From: Apiotrichum sp. Y4204
Taxonomy: Eukaryota > Basidiomycota > Tremellomycetes > Trichosporonales > Trichosporonaceae
DNA: 64,000 nt
Assembly (NCBI GenBank): GCA_025531455.1
Contig: JAMYHL010000022.1
Location: 434,001-498,000, forward strand
Reading direction: 5' to 3'
Below, piece after piece: positions 1 through 10,919 of the stretch. The position numbers and the translations under genes are program-made. The notes beneath the pieces were generated by a model, which was given only the letters and a program-made list of their open reading frames with translations, was not told the origin of the DNA and ran no database searches. The stretch's first letter is position 1; each line of letters starts with the position of its first letter.

Positions 1-893
1 TACGCTCGCTAACAACAGCCCTCAAGACGGGGCACGCGACGCGCCCAATCCCCGTCGTGCAGAAGAAGAGCATGAGCGGCATCGGCAAGGACCGCGACGA
101 GGCCGTGCCCTTCTGGGACCAGTGAGTGCGGAGGCATACAAGACTGACATGCAGTATCTTCGCGTCGACTGCCGCGTCCATCGCGTCCGGATCGGGGAGC
201 GCCACCCCGACCACGAGCGCACCGGCCCCGAAACTCTCGATCGCGGCGCGCAGCGGGCGCGAACTCGCGCGCAGGAAACTCTACTCGGGCTTTTTCCGGG
301 GTACGGCGCTGAGCGCGGAGCACACACCGCGGGGGACGGATAATGACGGGATGGGGGAGAGCTCGAGTGCGTCGAGTGCCTCGAGTGTGTCGACTCCACC
401 CGTGTCAATGTCCGCCCCGGCCGCCGCTTCGGTTTCCGCCCCGGTCTCGGCGCCAACCCACACCATCAAGCGGCTCTCCGCTCCCGTCTCGGCGTCTGGA
501 CTGTGTGCGGCCATATCGGCCGCGGAGCTCGAACTGGCCGTCGCGGCGCGGATAGCGAGTGCGCGTGCCGAGGCAGCAGTACACAAAGGCAAGCGGAAGG
601 AGGACCCCGAGCGGCGGTCGCGCAAGACGGCAAAGCGCGCGGACAAGGAGCGCAAGGAGCTCGAAAAGGTGGAGAAGGCGAAACGGAGGGCGCTTCGCGC
701 GGCGCGGCGCGAGGTGAGGCGCGAGGTGAGGCGGGAGAAGCGGGCAGAGGGACAGGAGAACGAGAACGCGGTGGAGGCTGATAAGGAGGCAAGAAAGGCG
801 GAGAAGGCGGAGAAGAAGGCGCGGAAAGAGGCAAAAGCGGCGCGGAAGGAGGAGAAGGCGGCGCGGAGAGAGGCCAAGGCGCGCAACGCCTAG
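1..893 (+). CDS. G-patch-like nucleolar/RNA-associated protein, 3' part (5' end outside window)
   Basis: The reading frame is open from base 3 and carries RPIPVVQKKSMSGIGKDRDE followed by VPFWD. It splices at 122-154 (33 nt, GTGAGT...CTGACATGCAG) to exon 155-893, giving the joined text FWDHIFASTAASI. A block of this kind (a lysine-rich stretch, GxGxDRDEA, then FWDH.F) follows the G-patch in small fungal G-patch proteins. That family assignment is from memory and is an inference, because the G-patch itself would lie left of the window. Downstream is a Ser/Thr/Ala-rich linker and a roughly 110-residue Lys/Arg/Glu/Ala-rich charged tail, probably helical and nucleic-acid binding. The stop is TAG at 891-893. 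The next gene converges on it, 59 bp away. Confidence 0.6.
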
Positions 894-952
894 TCGCGTA
901 GATTGTTTGTATTTCCTGCATAGATCCCAATACCATGTCACACTGCATAATT

Positions 953-1539
953 CTAGTCTTTCTGGCCCTTCTGGAGCAAGACGCGTACGCTGCGGTACAG
1001 TGCTGCTGTCAGCCTTACTATCCACGAACCTCGGAACATACCATACGCGTTCCAAGCGAGCGTCGGCGCATTCCACACGACGGTAGTCGCATCCGCCAGC
1101 GCCATCTGGTATGCCATGAGCGCGTGCGTGCTCGCGATAAACGCCATGTCGACGGCGATACCGAGCGCCGGGCGGGGGTAGTGTCCCATGCTGGTGTGTG
1201 TGCCGTCCGAGAAGAGCGGGCGCCACGTGAGGAGGATGAGGCGGACGCCGAGGAAGAGGCGCACCCCGTCAGTCCCGCCCGCCATACTCGCCAGGTGTGC
1301 TGCCCAGCCTCCGGTCGCGGTCGTGATCGCCCAGAGCTGCTGTCAGACTCGGTAGATGGGCCACTTACAATGCTCGGAATGGGCGGGAAGGGTGCCCGCT
1401 CGTCTACCGCGTCCGCGCCCCATGCGTCCCATGCTGCGCTGGCGGCAAAGTCGAGGGCCAGCGGGAGGCCAACGGCCACAGCTGGGATGCACGGGAGCGT
1501 CAGCAGCGTCGCGAGACCTGGGAATGGGAAGGCTAGCAT
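953..1539 (-). CDS. Small multi-pass membrane protein of unknown function (184 aa)
   Basis: Two exons, 1539-1369 and 1336-953, are joined across a 32-nt intron (1337-1368, GTAAGT...CTGACAGCAG) in phase 0. The product starts MLAFPFPGLATLLTLPCIP, a hydrophobic segment with signal-anchor character. Further hydrophobic stretches follow near residues 58-75, 85-98 and 112-135, with a basic C-terminus ending QKGQKD. Gly and Arg sit at helix ends, as in small four-helix membrane proteins of the DUF4267 kind, but I cannot recognise a specific family. The clean splice signals and the consistent hydrophobic pattern support a real gene. The start is the first ATG of the frame. It is convergent with the G-patch-like gene. 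Confidence 0.6.
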
Positions 1540-1703
1540 GGCGAGTGGAGAGTGAATTCAACAGCGTCTGTTGTGGTCTGTTTGTGGTTTCTTGGCGGGA
1601 GCGGGACGCCATCTGGTCCGTGCGGTGAGTCACTGGCGCTGTCACGCCGAAGACGGCCATAATACAATTAATACAACGATGCATCTACATGTGCTCTGTC
1701 TAT

Positions 1704-4387
1704 CTACTGATTGTTCTGCTTCCAGAATTCGAGAATGGTGCTGTACTCGTTCCGGCGCTTAATGTTCGGCTGACTAGCCGGCGGGGGCTCGGACGCACCG
1801 CGCCCACGCTTCCCGCCACTGACAACGCGGTTGGTGAGGGAAGGTGAGAAGGATGTCGGTGGAGGCTGGGGCGACGGCGACGGCGTGTACCGCGTCTCCC
1901 CGCCAGTGGGGGTAAACTTGCGTGCGGTCGGATACCGCGGCGACGCGTATGGCGTGTGGTTGCGGGGTGCGTTCGCGGCGTTCAGCGAGGTGGAGAGAGG
2001 CGACGCGCCTAGTTTTGGTGTGCGCGAGTGCGATGACAGGTGAGATGGGGAATGGGACGTGGCGGGCGGGGCTGTCTGTGGGCTGTGCACAGACGCCGAA
2101 AGCCGGCTTGGCGTCCGCGGCGACCGCGCGGGCGAGTTGGGGAGCGAACTCATGTTGGTTGCGAACATAGCTGCCGGAAAGTCGGCGAGCGAAAAGAGGT
2201 CTGGCGAGTCGGGTGTCGGGGCCGGAGGAGCGGTGACTGCGCGTCCTGGCGTGTTCACGTGTCCCGGAGTTGTGGCGCGGCCTGGAGTTGTCGCACGTCC
2301 CGGTGTCGACGCCCGCCCAGAAACTGCTCTCGGGACAGCTGGTGCTGATGCACGGCCAGAGGGCACCCTGCGTCCAGAGGAGACCCTGGGCTTTCCCGAT
2401 GAGCGCCCGGATGGCACCCTCGGAGCCCCAGGAGTCTTCGGGAGAGGCTTCTGGCGGTCGGGCTCAGCGGTGGTCGACGTAGACCGGAAGGAGAGGTCCG
2501 CATACTGCATCCCATACTGCATCCAGTCGTGAGACGAGCCAGTCGTCGATGTGGAAGAGTGCAGCGAGGGGACATCAGGAAGCGGCGAGTTGCGGTCGAT
2601 ACGGTCGAAACGCGATTCTGGCCGTGAGTACGGCGATTCGTGCGACTCGGGGTGGCTGTACAGCGTGCGGGATTCCTTCGGCGGTGCCTCCCACTCTCTC
2701 GAGCGGGTTGCGTCCAGGTCAAAGCCCGAAAACCGCTCCTTAACAGGGCTGCGGAGCGCGCTGGTGGAGGTTGTGCGACTCGCTGGCGCCGGCGCCGGAG
2801 CGAGAGCAGTGGATGACGAAGATGAAGCGGTGGATGCGATGCTTGAAGTTGACATCGACAGGGCGGCGACGGCCTTGGAGGCGGCAAAGTTGGCTGCGAG
2901 GCGTTCGGAAACCTTCATGCCGTTCCGCGAACTGGGAGTTGTACCCCGCGACGGTGTGAATAACGTGGACGGAGTGATCACGGAAGAAGTGGACGACGCC
3001 AGATTGGGAATGGGCTCCTGAGAGTAGGCAACGTCCTGCGGGCGTGGCGCGTCCTGCGGCCGGGGTATGTCGACCGGCTGCGAGCGTGGCGCCTGCTGCG
3101 GGCGAGGCAATTCGGCCGGCTGCGTGCGCGGCTGGGGCTTGCGTGTGGGTGACGAAAGCTGTCGTGTTGATTTTACCTCAGGCAGGTTCTTCGAGGGCGA
3201 GGGCTGCCGTTTCTTCGGAGGGGACGGAAGCGGGTTCTTGGCTCGAATCGGCTGCGGTGCGGGAAGGGGACGGGAGGAAAAGGCGGCAATACCCACGCCG
3301 GCTACCGGCGACGGGAGCGGACGAGAGATGAGCAGCGGGGATACCTCTCCAGCGGGAAGGGGAGACGGAACAGGCAGTGGGGAGCGGCGCGAGACGACAA
3401 ACGGTGAAGCCTGGTTGGCAAACGGCGAAGCTTCATCGGGTGCATCCTTTGGCGGATCCTCCTTCTGTGGCGGAGGCGAGGGGGACGCTGGCGGCGAGAG
3501 GTCCACCTCGATAAATGTCCCCGGCGTGCCGGGCGTCGTGTGCCGCATAGGCGGCGTGCGCAGCTGAACGGCGGAGTGCGTGGCTGACGATGCGGATGTC
3601 ACTGATGGGGTGCCGTTTGCCACTGGCGGGACCGTGATCCCCGCCGATGCAAGTGTCTGGGTCATCAACTCGTTGAGCCGCGCCGAGGGATCCGGTCCCA
3701 GGGCGCCCAGTGTCCCCGGCGGCAAGGGCATTGTCGTCGCGGGTGGCGTCCACATTTCTGCGGTGTCGGAATATTGCGCAAAAGCCGACTCGTAGTCGAT
3801 CCGCGGCGGGGAGCGGTGCCCGGGCGACGCGCCCGACACCCGCCGGTTGCACCGGTGCTGACGGCATCCGACGGCGTCGCGGATATATGCGCGTGCCGTG
3901 AGATGGTCCATCTCGACATCCGTCCCGTAGTAGTACTTGAACACTGCGCGCAGCTGCTCTTCTGACATGGACAGCAGATGATACTCCGACTTGATTGCCT
4001 AATGTAGTCAGCACCTGCCAGCGCAGCAGTCACCTACGTATGGGGGCGGTCCATCCTCGAGGTTACTCCGCACCTCAAACCACCTATCTCCTTCCGGAAC
4101 GAGCGAATTGTGAATTCTGCTATTAGTGACATGCGAACATCCTTTACGCACCTTGCCCGCGCATTCTCCGCGACGCGCCGCTTCTCGGCGTTGAGCCGTT
4201 GAATCTCCGCATCGATGCGCATCTGGTTGACGAACAAAAGCGTGTTCATGTGGAGCACAGAGTCCATCCGCTCGAGCGCAGTGGATACCATGCGCGTGAG
4301 GTTGGGTTCTGCTGTCATGCTTGCGCTGCCCGATGTGCTTGCTGTCGGCCTGTCGTTGTCGGACCAGAATGGGGGTGGATTGCTCAT
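1704..4387 (-). CDS. Large Ser/Pro-rich intrinsically disordered protein (870 aa), function unknown
   Basis: Three exons: 4387-4152, 4119-4038 and 3998-1704. The introns are 4120-4151 (32 nt) and 3999-4037 (39 nt, with CTGAC branch), and the phases agree. The ordered part is the first 150 residues or so: a helical, coiled-coil-like segment (ERMDSVLHMNTLLFVNQM onwards, residues 32-75), then an EEQLRAVFKYYYGTDVEMDH segment. The remaining 700 residues are very rich in Ser, Pro, Thr, Ala and Arg, with runs such as SSSSTALAPAPAPA and repeated PGRATTPGRATTPG. Charged short motifs resemble proline-directed phosphorylation sites. The extreme C-terminus (EYSTILEFWKQNNQ) is again ordered in character. 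No enzymatic motif is visible. A scaffold or regulator is possible, but function is unknown. An in-frame ATG at 4429 upstream is less likely to be used. Confidence 0.75.
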
Positions 4388-5401
4388 GGTGGATCGAGTG
4401 ATGAGAAGTGCGAAGGATAGATGGTACAAGAATTGTCGGATGCGTCAGATGGCAGTGTTGTACTGTACTGCCATGTTTTCCTTGTTTGGGTCGGTGCAAG
4501 TGTCGGCGTCGTCAAGGGCCCAATGTCCCACAAGGACATGGGTCAGGACAAAGTAAAAACAGTCGCGGCGTCCAGCCATTCGATTACAGTGACTTCATTT
4601 GATTCCGCCCAGACTCAGGGCAATTGTCAGTTCAGGTCACGACTCCCATGTGTTCATCATGTCCGCCGTTTTGAATGTTTCTTCACACACTGCGTGCATC
4701 AAATGCATGCATGCCTCGACATGCATGCCTCGCTGAGACATGAGATCATGGCATGTACGCTCTGCACTACGCTGCAGAAGAATGCTGCGCTGATACCCCA
4801 GGGCATACCCATTCAGATTGCATACCTGTGGGCACGACACATTGAGGACATTGCAGATCGACCGGACATGACCTCGGTGGCGCACCGGGCACCGCTGGGC
4901 TCTGGCCGGTTGTTTATCTCCAAAGGGGAAAATTAAACCCCGTTCACCAATTGCGGCTGATTCCCCATTCAGTTGATTCCTAATGCCGCATTTGAACACC
5001 CATCTGCGGTCGCATTAGGAAAAATTACACGGCACTTTCCTTGGCAGGCAGAGGGTGTGGTCGCATGCAAACCGGCCTTATCGGCATCCCAGCGTGGGGT
5101 TCCCCATTTCTGACTCACTTTTGACGTTTTGCATTTTACTCTCTACTCTTCACTTCCCTCTCTCCATATCGATACCGACGTCGAGCACAGACCGACTAGC
5201 ACACGACACGGCTGACAACCGCCAAGCAATCCCACTCATCGAAGAACGGCACCCGCACATACCGCTCTCAGCCTCGCACGGCGCTCGGACCGCTGTCTCA
5301 CGCCACGGCATTGGCCCACTTGTCCCAACCGTTGTTTTCACCGGTATCCTTGATATCCACTCGGCGACAACACTTGTTGTTGTCCTGCTCACACGACCAC
5401 T
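4388..5401. other. Intergenic region, divergent promoters
   Basis: No supported gene lies here. It separates two divergently transcribed genes and so holds both promoters. A pyrimidine tract (about 5131-5165, TTTACTCTCTACTCTTCACTTCC) fits the core promoter of the downstream plus-strand gene. A patch of repeated GCATGC motifs lies at 4702-4755. Confidence 0.6.
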
Positions 5402-6080
5402 ATGGGGTTCTTTGACTTTCTTCCTTGTTGCGGCCGCAGCTCGGCGGACAAGCACGATGAGGTGAGGCCAGCGCCGGCGGTTCCGCCTCTGCAGATCACG
5501 GGATGTTCCGGCAACAGTTCGCTGACAACAGTCGACCGAGTCCGACCCTCTCCTTGCTCCTGGCCCAGCGGAGAGCATCACCTCACAAGAGGGCTACGGA
5601 GCAACGTCTATGCCGACCGATGGCGGCATGAGTGGCAAGCAGCGCGAACGCATTGCTGAGATTGGTCGGGAGGTTGGAAAGTGAGTATTGACAGTCTTGC
5701 GGCTGGATTCCTTGCTCACGCTCAGCCACATGCTTCCTATCAACCACGCGTCACGCGCAGCAACGACGTCGCCGACAGTGCGGCAGCCGTCGACGCAGCG
5801 CGCTCCATCGCCCGACAGCAGCTCGTCTCCCTCGCGCCCAACTACCCCCTCCCCACATGGCGACCGCGACGATCTCTCGCCCATCGACGCCGACGACCGC
5901 TCCACGAACGCGACCCGCTCCGGTGCCGCCACTCCGACCTCTGTCGCACCAGACGCCGACGGCGTTGTGCACAAGCAGCTCTTCCACGGTACAGGCGGCG
6001 CGAAGCGCGGAGGACCAGGCGGGCGCGGTAAGAAGGGCGGGCGTGGACGTGGGCGTGGACGTAGCAAGAAGATGAAGTGA
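5402..6080 (+). CDS. Small putative lipid-anchored protein with acidic dileucine motif and RG-rich tail (187 aa)
   Basis: Three exons, 5402-5461, 5532-5680 and 5726-6080. The introns are 5462-5531 (70 nt, CTGACAACAG end) and 5681-5725 (45 nt). The N-terminus MGFFDFLPCCG has Gly2 and a Cys-Cys pair, a common membrane-lipidation arrangement. Phe3 departs from the usual N-myristoylation consensus, so palmitoylation alone is also possible. Residues 22-27 read ESDPLL, an acidic dileucine sorting signal of the type used by vacuolar or lysosomal scaffolds. A conserved-looking block (RERIAEIGREVGNHMLPINH, about 52-72) is followed by a Ser/Pro/Thr linker, then GGRGKKGGRGRGRGRSKKMK at the C-terminus, which should bind RNA or acidic lipids. 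The family is not recognised. The layout suggests a vacuole- or plasma-membrane-associated adaptor. Confidence 0.75.
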
Positions 6081-7955
6081 GGAGCGTCATCTCGCGTGTT
6101 CACCCTCCGCACCGCGCCCCCACATCCGCGAATCCGCAACGAACGGCACAAGGACAGCACCGCTTGCTCACGACACCGATACCCATTTCCATCTTTGCAT
6201 CTCTTGTCTATACGTCCTTACATCTCTTGTCCTTATTCTCCCGGGGAAGCTGCCCCACTCGCGCCACACAATCACCCATGTTAGCCCAGTCCATCGTCTA
6301 GTCCATTCCATGACAGGTCCCATCGTTGTTGCAGTGATGAATGTTTCAATGTCACATCTTCCCTGTGCTGCTGGGGAGTGCGTTCATGTGCTAGTATCGG
6401 GATATGTATGATACATGATCGCCCGGCGGTCAGGCGACCGAGCGATCGCCAGATCGACGGATCGACATCTGTGCAGATCTGGAGCCCCCGCGGCGGCTAG
6501 CGTGCATTTAGCACGCCGGCTTGCACCAACCAAAAGCCTTCAATTGGGTGATTCTGTACCGGCGCCATACTGAGCCCACCGCGCAAATTGCGACCAGCGC
6601 TAAGCGCTGCACACACACTGAATATAGATACTTGTAATCGACACCTAATCGTGACAGCAGCCCAAGCTAGAATCAGTCTAATTATGCTATGTTTGCTTGC
6701 AGCATAAGACACCTGATGCAAAGAAGACTCTTCTAATTCTGGCGAGGGTGAAGATAAATGAATGGATAACCAGTATGGCTCGACAGGCTCTGCGAGTTGT
6801 ATGGGTTCCCTAGTTACACTGGTCCAAACAGTCGCACTGTGCAGACTTGAAACGGCATGACGCAAGGCACGAGCAGGTCAGATGGCCAGAATTGTGGGAG
6901 CTTGGAGACGGCCCCACGGCCCGCATGGCCCCACAGTCACATGCGCGGGGCTGTTCGGGCCTGGTCTCGGTGCCACTGGTGGTGTCGTGGTGCAGCTCGG
7001 CGGGTGAGCTTATACTGTCAGCGTGCGGCGGTCAGGTGCGATGCGGTGTGGTGGGTGGCATGTTCCGCTGAGCGAGTCGGAACAAGTCGCCGAGGTGCCG
7101 AGGTGCCGAGGTGCGGCGCGTGGTGCTGGTTTTTTTTTCGATGCCAGAGACGGCCGTAGCTGATGTCGGAGGATACGCCGCGAGATCGTCACGGAGAAAC
7201 GGACACGGCATGCAGTGAATGGTGCCAAGCTCCGGGGGGTGGATTGTTGTATTGTTCTGCAATATTTTCCAACAGCTGCGATCGAGAGAGTGAGGGTCTG
7301 AGGGTGGGTGTGGCGGTAGGGAATAGGGGTGATAGGGACCGAGTGTGGGGTCATGGTTGGATCGCGGCCATCGATGCCGAGATGCCGACGTCGCTTGATT
7401 CCAGTCAGATATAACCATATCTGCATGTACCGCCCGTGACGATGTCGTTGCTGACATTGGAAGTCGATGGTATTGCCTGTGTGGTGAATGGTAGTGCAGA
7501 GGTGGGGGATAAGATCCGGACACAAAAAGAGGCAACGTCGCACGATAGGAGAGCTGGGCAGTAGCCGAAGCGGCTTCCTCGGCGTTCTTCTGCTATTGTA
7601 TCACCCTAACTGGCTGTGTTGAACCCCGCAGCAGACATCTCCCATTTCATTTCACTGTGTTCTGTTCACGTTACTTGCATCGTCGCCCTCTGGATCCAAA
7701 TTGCGATCTCCTGCCATGGGTGACTACATGTGGATAGGTACAACTGCTCTTTAGAAACAATAATTCTTTAGTTCACTTGCCCTCTAAGGATTATGACTCC
7801 GTGGGGAAGGTTCGAAGTACCGTGCAGCTCATGTGCGAAATCAACCTGATTAGAAGTTAGATAGATGCTACATGCTTAATGGAAGAGTGTCTCGAGTTCA
7901 ACACAGCTGCTGTCAGTAGGTCAGCGATGAAACAAAATATACATAATTATAGGCA
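6081..7955. other. Intergenic region without supported gene
   Basis: The ORFs seen here lack splice-compatible partners and have random composition. 6417-6484 is dense in GATC/CGATCG words. 6500-6850 and 7560-7900 are markedly more AT-rich than the surrounding coding DNA. A T-run of nine bases lies near 7131-7139. The stretch holds the 3' flanks of two converging genes. Confidence 0.5.
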
Positions 7956-9098
7956 TTATAAAATGGCAAACGCAGCGATACCAGCCGCAACCATCGCGAG
8001 CGCAGCGTCCGCCGCAACCCTGTTGCCGGCGCCACGCACCATGACCTTGCGGTCGAGCACCAACACGTCGAACCCGCCGACTGTCCCCCGCTCACAGAAC
8101 CTGTCGCCCGTCGCGGCAATGTACGTTCCGACGCTGACGTCTGCACGGGGCATGCTCGCGCACGCGGCGCACGCCTCGTACAGGAACAGCGTGGGGAGCT
8201 GCACCCGCCTTCCGCCTCGCCATATTTGTACCCTGCCGTGAGCCCTTGCCCACCTGAGCTGTGGTATCACTATCACTTACTCTCGCCCGCAGAGGTCGGC
8301 GCGATGCGCCATGTTGTTCTGGTTGAGCCAGGAGACATTTAGCGCAACGACATTGTCCGTGTGCAGGTCCCAGATACTCGGCCCGCACGCCGACGGGTTC
8401 TGGACAATGGGGAGGGACCACAGCTTGCCACCACTCACGGCAGCGCACGCCTGATGGGGTGGCATCGTGTTGTCATAGTAGCTGCCGTCAGACGTGTGTC
8501 AGACACGGCATGACGCAGCCAAAAGAAGAACATTCCGCGATGCGACAGATGATCGTGTAAGATGATAAGAGCAGAACCGTTCCCTTCCCACGACTCGATC
8601 CGCAACCCGACCGGAGATCAGGGCGGATGATTGCGGGATGATAACGATGTCCGATCGGGTGTGCGGTATGCTTCTTCCGCGTCGCACTCTCACGTACTAG
8701 GTCAAGTTCATCCCGGTGAAATTGTACGCAACGCCCGGGCGCGTCGCACCGGTGTGGGCCGGAGGCGCGGGCGGTGGCTCCTCCCATGTGCTGGAAGCAG
8801 ACGGGACGGCGGTGGAGGAGCTGGTTGGAGTGGAGGTGATGGGTACGGAGGTTGTCGCGTTTGTGCCCGGGATGCTCGAGATGCCGGACACGCTGCCTGT
8901 TCCCGTGCTCGCGCTTGCTGTTGCGGTCGCATTCGCATTCGCCCTCGCACTTAGACTCTGACTGGCACTCACACTCGCTGTCAACGGTGCGCTGGTCTGC
9001 CCACTTTGGCCGCCGGCACTACTGTCCTGCCGCCCGACGAGGTCCGCCTCCACTGCGCCCAGCGCGGCGAGCAGTACCGTGAGCGAGATGGCCCTCAT
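7956..9098 (-). CDS. Secreted, probably GPI-anchored double-psi beta-barrel (expansin/RlpA-like) protein (292 aa)
   Basis: Exons 9098-8698, 8481-8281 and 8232-7956; introns 8482-8697 (216 nt) and 8233-8280 (48 nt), phases 2 and 2. The N-terminus MRAISLTVLLAALGAVEA is a signal peptide. Residues about 20-115 are Ser/Thr/Ala-rich with N-glycosylation sequons, a cell-wall spacer. The C-terminal half carries a cysteine pattern (ACAAVSGG, NPSACG, ADLCGREV, YEACAACASMPRADVS, DRFCERG) like fungal RlpA/expansin-like DPBB domains, where CG..V...GG and a CxxC..ADVSxG block recur. It ends in a hydrophobic tail (LAMVAAGIAAFAIL) after a small-residue site, as in GPI-anchored wall proteins. It probably acts at the cell wall, and any catalysis is unproven. 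The 216-nt intron is unusually long here. The first intron boundary is the least certain part. Confidence 0.7.
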
Positions 9099-10919
9099 GA
9101 TGTCAGTGGGTGGCGAGCGAGGCGGACAGTGGACGCGGGTGGCGAGTGCGAGGAGCAAGGGTGTGAACCGGCTGGCTTCGTTTGTGATTCTGCGAGCGGC
9201 GTGGCTGACCGCCGACGGTGTGAGTGAATGGATACAGGGTCGAGAGGATCTGGTGATCTGGTGGTGGTTGACGCACATTGCGATACACCGAAACACTCCA
9301 CAGTCTGAACGCGGGTCTCCCCGCGGACCCCCACATTCCATCCTGACCCGGGTAACCACGGAGCCACTGGAGTGCTGGTGCTCGAGACGAGACCCGGTGC
9401 GTTCCGAGTTGTGGAGCACAGGCAAGCCGGCAGAAGTTGTGTCATAATGAATGTCAGAGAGCCACACAGCGGCGCAGCACAGCGACTAAGAATTAAGGGG
9501 GCAGAGAGTGGGAGAGTGGGAGAGTCCAAAGAGGGGGCGCTCAGGGACAAAGAGCTTAATTTCCACACTTTGTTGGATGTTCGAAATCGATAGCCCTCGC
9601 AGATGTTTTCGAATCCTCCATTTTTTCCGAGTCACGCGAGAGAGATAGGCGACCTCTCGCGATCTCGCAGCTCTGGTAGCTGGCAGCGCTGGCCGGATCT
9701 GGCGTGCATAGCTTGTGTGATGTTCCCGGAACTGGACTCGCGCGGCCATCACGGCCGTAATGCACAATGCTACAGACGACGTTGACGGACGAGTGTAGTG
9801 GAGAATTGAGGCGAGGGAGACGAGAGACGAGAGACCAGCTGACTCTCATGCCCACTGTCTTGAACGGGATGGAGGCGGCTGCAGTCGAAGGGCGTAAACA
9901 AGCGCGCTGCCCATCACCAGTGCACCAGTGGGCCAGTGCATCAACCCAATCGACACGCGCGCGCGAACACCTTCTCGTTCCTCGTGACCTCGTACTGCCC
10001 ATCTCCAGATCTCCATGCACAACCCGACCCATTCCACACCAGCAGCAATCCATTCCCGATAGCGCTCCGAGTCCTGCTTCCTGTCCGGTAGCGGGGAAGA
10101 ACCGGGCCGGCGGCATTCACTATCAGCACACTGCTCGTACGTATACAAGCGTCATGTGCCGAGCCGGCGCCAGCGGGCGACTGATCAGTGGCCAGTCAGC
10201 GTCGAGTCTGCCGTGCAGGTCATGTACAACAGCAACGAAGAGGGTCTGATGGGCGACGCGCACTCTTGCCCATCGACCAATCGCAGGCCAGATTCCAAAA
10301 GTCCTTATCTCGTCAGTTTCCAATCCTGCAATCCGGCCAATAACGCCACCCACACCGGTTGCTCGGCTGCAGCGGCCTGTTCTCGCGAGATGGCAAGATC
10401 GCGCCGGATCGCGCCGGAAACAGAGAGGGGCAAATGTGCCGCCGGCAACGTCCTCCTCATACCCCGCGCGCTGGTGCCTCCTATTGTCTCCTCTCGGCAC
10501 CAGGCACTGCGCCCATACGCGTAGCCTGAAAGAGCTCCCAGAGTGCCGCCCGAAAGCGTCCTCGGGTCCCGGGCCCAGTCGCCGAGCCTGCCGTTGTTTG
10601 CGGACGTTCGTCATCCGCATCAGGCCATCAGGGGATTGTGGCGAGTGGCATGGTGGCACCCGCACACACACTCTCATTGTTACCCTGGGTGCTAGTTCGA
10701 AATAAAAAAATACATGGCGAGAAAAAAAAATGCAAGCGCCATACTCGCTCGCTGCACGCCATACACGGCGTCGGGCCGAGGTGGATAGCCAGCATGGACA
10801 GCCGGCATGCTGGCGAGTATAAAGAGCATGCAGCGGATGCCAGAGCGAAGAGATCTTTTTTCCCCAGACATACTGTAACTCTAGACCCGGACCCAGACCG
10901 GAAGACTTCAACGACTTCA
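9099..10919. other. Divergent intergenic region
   Basis: This lies between the GPI protein and the mitochondrial DUF1479-like gene. Long ORFs on the minus strand (9556-10116, 10123-10920) run straight through the promoter and TATA box of the next gene and have no protein-like pattern. A-rich patches occur at 10703-10711 and 10723-10731. A TATA box is listed separately. Confidence 0.55.
10818..10824 (+). promoter_or_regulatory. TATA box of the DUF1479-like gene
   Basis: TATAAAG within GCGAGTATAAAGAGC lies about 100 bp upstream of the ATG at 10920, on the same strand as the gene. It is one of few clear TATA boxes in the window. Confidence 0.55.

Noticed and set aside
6847..7543. Overlapping plus- and minus-strand ORFs around the T-run at 7131
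   Set aside because: Frames are short, composition is random and the homopolymer run is typical of noncoding DNA.
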